A stretch of DNA of 64,000 nucleotides from Hydrogenophilus thiooxidans (GTDB taxonomy: Bacteria; Pseudomonadota; Gammaproteobacteria; Burkholderiales; Rhodocyclaceae). The notes under the pieces are model-generated. The model saw only the letters and a list, made by a program, of their open reading frames with translations, did not search any database and was not told the origin of the DNA. Location: assembly GCF_019049855.1 (NCBI RefSeq), contig NZ_JAHLSY010000012.1, positions 1 through 64,000 of the forward strand. Reading direction: 5' to 3'. The position numbers were made by a program, and so were the translations under genes. Below are positions 63,160 to 64,000 of this stretch, in pieces; the stretch's first letter is position 1, and every line of letters begins with the position of its first letter.

Positions 63160-63606
63160 TTAGGCGGCGCGATCGGTTGCCACCAGCTCGATTTCGAACG
63201 TCAGGTCGTAGCCCGCAAGGGGGTGGTTCGCATCGATCGTTACGTACGTTTCGGTCACCTCGGCCACCACCACAGGAATTTGCTGTCCGTCAGCGCGCTG
63301 CATCACAAGCTGCAGCCCAACTTGCGGTTCGATTTCCGGTGGCAGTTGCTCGCGCGGCACTTGCAGCATCGCGCGCTCCGAACGTTGCCCGTAGGCTTCG
63401 TCGGCAGGAATCGTAATGGTTTTGCGCTCTCCTACCTGCATCCCTTCAACCGCCTTCTCGAAGCCGGGGATCACCTGTCCAGCCCCCAGTGTGAACTGGA
63501 GGGGATCGCGACCTTCGGAGCTATCGAAGACGCTGCCGTCAGCCAGTGTCCCTTTGTAGTGCACCTGGACGGTATCGCCCGCTTGGGCGGCTTGTTGCGT
63601 GGTCAT
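63160..63606 (-). CDS. FKBP-type peptidyl-prolyl isomerase (SlyD-like)
   Basis: The 148-residue cytosolic protein has a split FKBP domain: GDTVQVHYKGTLADGSVFDSSEGRDPLQFTLG, VIPGFEKAVEGMQVGERKTITI and a C-terminal strand. An insert-in-flap segment (LQVPREQLPPEIEPQVGLQLVMQ) marks the SlyD/FkpB group. The His-rich nickel-binding tail of E. coli SlyD is absent. AAAGGAAA precedes the chosen ATG at 63606; the upstream in-frame extension is unconserved. It is divergent from gcvH. Confidence 0.9.
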   Translation of the reverse strand: MTTQQAAQAGDTVQVHYKGTLADGSVFDSSEGRDPLQFTLGAGQVIPGFEKAVEGMQVGERKTITIPADEAYGQRSERAMLQVPREQLPPEIEPQVGLQLVMQRADGQQIPVVVAEVTETYVTIDANHPLAGYDLTFEIELVATDRAA

Positions 63607-63724
63607 ATTCACTTTCCTTTCAAACAGTCGAAACAACGTAGCGAGCCGCGCGTGCGTTTTTTTGCCCACCACTTCGCTACAATACTCCTTTCGTTTCTTT
63701 TTCACAACCCTTTGAGGCAAAAAA
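63607..63724. promoter_or_regulatory. Divergent intergenic region between the FKBP gene and gcvH
   Basis: The 118-bp gap must hold promoters for both genes. On the plus strand TACAAT (63678-63683) is a fair -10 candidate for gcvH, but no good -35 is found at 16-18 bp. A TGAGGC ribosome site precedes the GTG. I see no glycine riboswitch aptamer. Confidence 0.3.
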
Positions 63725-64000
63725 GTGCAAACGACCAACGCCAGTGCGGATGACCGGATCTATCTACCCACGCACCAATGGTTACAACCCGAAGGGGAAG
63801 GGCTGTGGCGCATGGGGATCACCCCTTTTGCGGCCGAGCAGCTCGGCGACGTCGTCTTTGTCGAACTTCCGGATCGTGAAGTTCGGGTAACCGAGGGCGA
63901 AACCCTCTTCGTCGTCGAGTCGGTCAAAACTGCGTCCGACGTCGCTGCACCGGTTGACCTCGAAGTCCTCGATGTCAACCGCGCGCTGCAAGACCACCCC
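63725..64000 (+). CDS. gcvH: Glycine cleavage system H protein, C-terminus cut by window edge
   Basis: The frame is open for 92 codons from a GTG at 63725 to the window end. The product matches GcvH: LPTHQWLQPEGEGLWRMGITPFAAEQLGDVVFVELP, and the lipoylation site in FVVESVKTASDVAAP with the lysine near residue 70. GcvH shuttles the aminomethyl group between the P, T and L proteins. The L protein would be an LpdA such as the one upstream. The usual gcvT does not precede it here. A lipoate-binding-protein variant with another role cannot be excluded without the rest of the operon. Confidence 0.88.
   Translation, partial: MQTTNASADDRIYLPTHQWLQPEGEGLWRMGITPFAAEQLGDVVFVELPDREVRVTEGETLFVVESVKTASDVAAPVDLEVLDVNRALQDHP

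Noticed and set aside
1-64000. CRISPR arrays, IS elements, prophage or integrase-flanked islands
   Set aside because: No direct-repeat arrays, transposases, integrases or phage genes were seen; the only mobile-type cassette is the VapBC pair.

Overview
The window is dense, GC-rich bacterial chromosome with no rRNA, phage, IS element or CRISPR array. Gene content and order point to a betaproteobacterium: hisBHAFIE-hinT-tatABC in one run, mltG-tmk-holB-pilZ-ycfH, tig-clpP-clpX-lon, ispDF, aceEF-lpdA with homodimeric-type AceE, and UbiD. The family cannot be fixed from sequence alone; a Hydrogenophilales- or Rhodocyclales-like organism is my guess. No stretch longer than 300 bases lacks a gene. 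The largest gaps are 180 bp (56160-56339), 172 bp (48540-48712), 166 bp (10493-10658), 118 bp (63607-63724) and 108 bp (2549-2656), and all look regulatory.

Layout. 1-2.6 kb: an AAA-like ATPase cut by the window edge, then an SOS mutagenesis pair umuD-umuC under a clear LexA box. 2.6-9.5 kb: tatC, tatB, tatA, hinT and hisE, I, F, A, H, B on the minus strand, with hisC divergent on the plus strand. 9.5-19.3 kb: a DUF3592 membrane protein and a complete recC-recB-recD operon. 19.3-20.0 kb: a VapBC-type toxin-antitoxin pair. 20.0-30.9 kb: ten collinear minus-strand genes (mltG, tmk, holB, pilZ, ycfH, acyl-CoA ligase, crotonase, tatD, solute-binding protein, ubiD), mostly overlapping or nearly touching. 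30.9-37.9 kb: ygfZ with a small membrane protein, then an FtsX-like permease, an M20 amidohydrolase, an exported ankyrin protein and ppx. 37.9-42 kb: ppk and relA, convergent with a 1-base gap. 42-46 kb: an EamA transporter, an MtfA-type M90 peptidase, a host-attachment-family protein, thpR, ispF, ispD and tRNA-Val(UAC). 46-52 kb: the proteostasis block lon, clpX, clpP, tig. 52-56 kb: nnr and a FixLJ-like two-component system. 56-64 kb: the pyruvate dehydrogenase operon aceE-aceF-lpdA, a PHP phosphatase, an FKBP isomerase and the start of gcvH.

How they work together. RecBCD and UmuDC are two DNA-damage arms. ppx, ppk and relA bring polyphosphate and (p)ppGpp metabolism side by side. Trigger factor, ClpXP and Lon form a folding and proteolysis unit, with a heat-shock-like promoter before lon.

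The most unusual observations are: a UmuD that starts at the self-cleavage position and lacks the catalytic lysine, i.e. a genetically encoded UmuD'-like protein whose start codon lies inside its LexA operator; a RelA that ends right after the zinc-finger domain and lacks the ACT/RRM domain; an orphan family-5 solute-binding protein held by an N-terminal membrane anchor and coiled coil; and a 77-bp antisense coding overlap between nnr and the HTH end of a response regulator.
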